29,480 nt of DNA from Candidatus Calditenuaceae archaeon JGI OTU-1 (lineage in GTDB: Archaea; Thermoproteota; Nitrososphaeria_A; Caldarchaeales; Calditenuaceae): assembly GCA_000494145.1 (NCBI GenBank), contig AWOE01000011.1, forward strand, positions 2,011-31,490, written 5' to 3'. Numbering within the stretch: the stretch's first letter is position 1; every line of letters starts with the position of its first letter. The notes below the pieces were generated by a model. The model was not told where the DNA came from, made no database searches, and saw only the letters and a program-made list of their open reading frames with translations. Below, one piece after another: positions 29,386 through 29,480 of the stretch. Both the position numbers and the translations under genes were made by a program.

Positions 29386-29480
29386 CGGAGCGATCTTCGG
29401 GCAGACGGAGGGCATCTTCAGCTCCGACCTCGACCTGAGGGAGCTCCAGCGGACAGGGAGGATCGGCCGGATAGAGGTTC
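29386..29480 (+). repeat. Second copy of the 95-bp dnaG segment in inverted orientation, probable assembly fold-back
   Basis: Every base from 29386 to the window end equals the reverse complement of 22877-22971. The junction falls in the middle of the FAD oxidoreductase, in a region where that protein should continue. A perfect copy that begins inside one gene and stops exactly at the sequence end is best explained by an assembly or chimeric-read error. Confidence 0.9.

Noticed and set aside
29386..29480. A second, partial dnaG gene
   Set aside because: The match is perfect at DNA level, has no start, and stops at the window edge; an assembly fold-back explains it better.
1..29480. CRISPR arrays or rRNA genes
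   Set aside because: No regularly spaced repeats or rRNA-like stretches are visible anywhere in the window.

Overview
The window is archaeal chromosomal DNA, probably from an aerobic, likely thermophilic member of the Thermoproteota (TACK) group; the exact lineage cannot be fixed from sequence alone. The archaeal signs are a DnaG primase with an N-terminal extension and TOPRIM core, the archaeal PheRS alpha/beta pair, ribosomal P0 and archaeal S4, a ThiD-ThiN fusion, an intron-containing tRNA-Arg, and TATA boxes placed so that many genes start translation at or within a few bases of the expected transcription start, often at GTG or TTG. Most of the window is GC-rich (40 of 60 bases in one sampled line of pheT) and uses AGG heavily for arginine.

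Layout. 1-911 (mostly minus strand): the start of ribosomal P0, a tRNA-Arg(GCG) with a 15-nt intron, a 32-residue membrane peptide and an orphan cytochrome oxidase subunit IV. 1022-3587: aspartate kinase, a ribbon-helix-helix protein and a solitary rps4. 3705-13563: a block rich in nitrogen-compound catabolism genes: adenine deaminase plus a dihydropyrimidinase-type hydrolase (plus strand), facing a tightly packed minus-strand operon (LLM/Mer-like flavin or F420 enzyme, SsnA-like amidohydrolase, threonine-synthase-like PLP enzyme), then a stand-alone RAM-domain protein, a BMP/nucleoside-type double ABC ATPase, and a knotted carbamoyltransferase with an unusual HCGP motif. The set of families recalls the bacterial ygeW/hyuA/ssnA purine-breakdown clusters. 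13680-15354: Hsp20, a winged-helix regulator and an OsmC-like protein.

15512-17009 is an AT-rich two-gene island (19 G+C in one sampled 60-base line) encoding an OLD/AAA-type ATPase followed by a small protein with TOPRIM-like acidic motifs. It looks like a compact split ATPase-nuclease defence system, with an inverted repeat in its promoter. This is the strongest candidate for an undescribed system here.

17010-23054: a possible C/D-box RNA, pheS-pheT, a CoA-binding protein, a 57-residue coiled-coil protein, a DnaQ-like exonuclease and dnaG. 23239-25616: a secreted coiled-coil protein with Thr-rich/charged tail, a membrane-anchored winged-helix regulator, and a small hypothetical. 25665-28229: thiamine genes (ThiW transporter subunit, an unassigned P-loop NTPase, ThiDN). 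28362 onward: a DAO-family FAD oxidoreductase cut short, because the last 95 bases of the window are an exact reverse-complement copy of part of dnaG (22877-22971), most simply an assembly fold-back.
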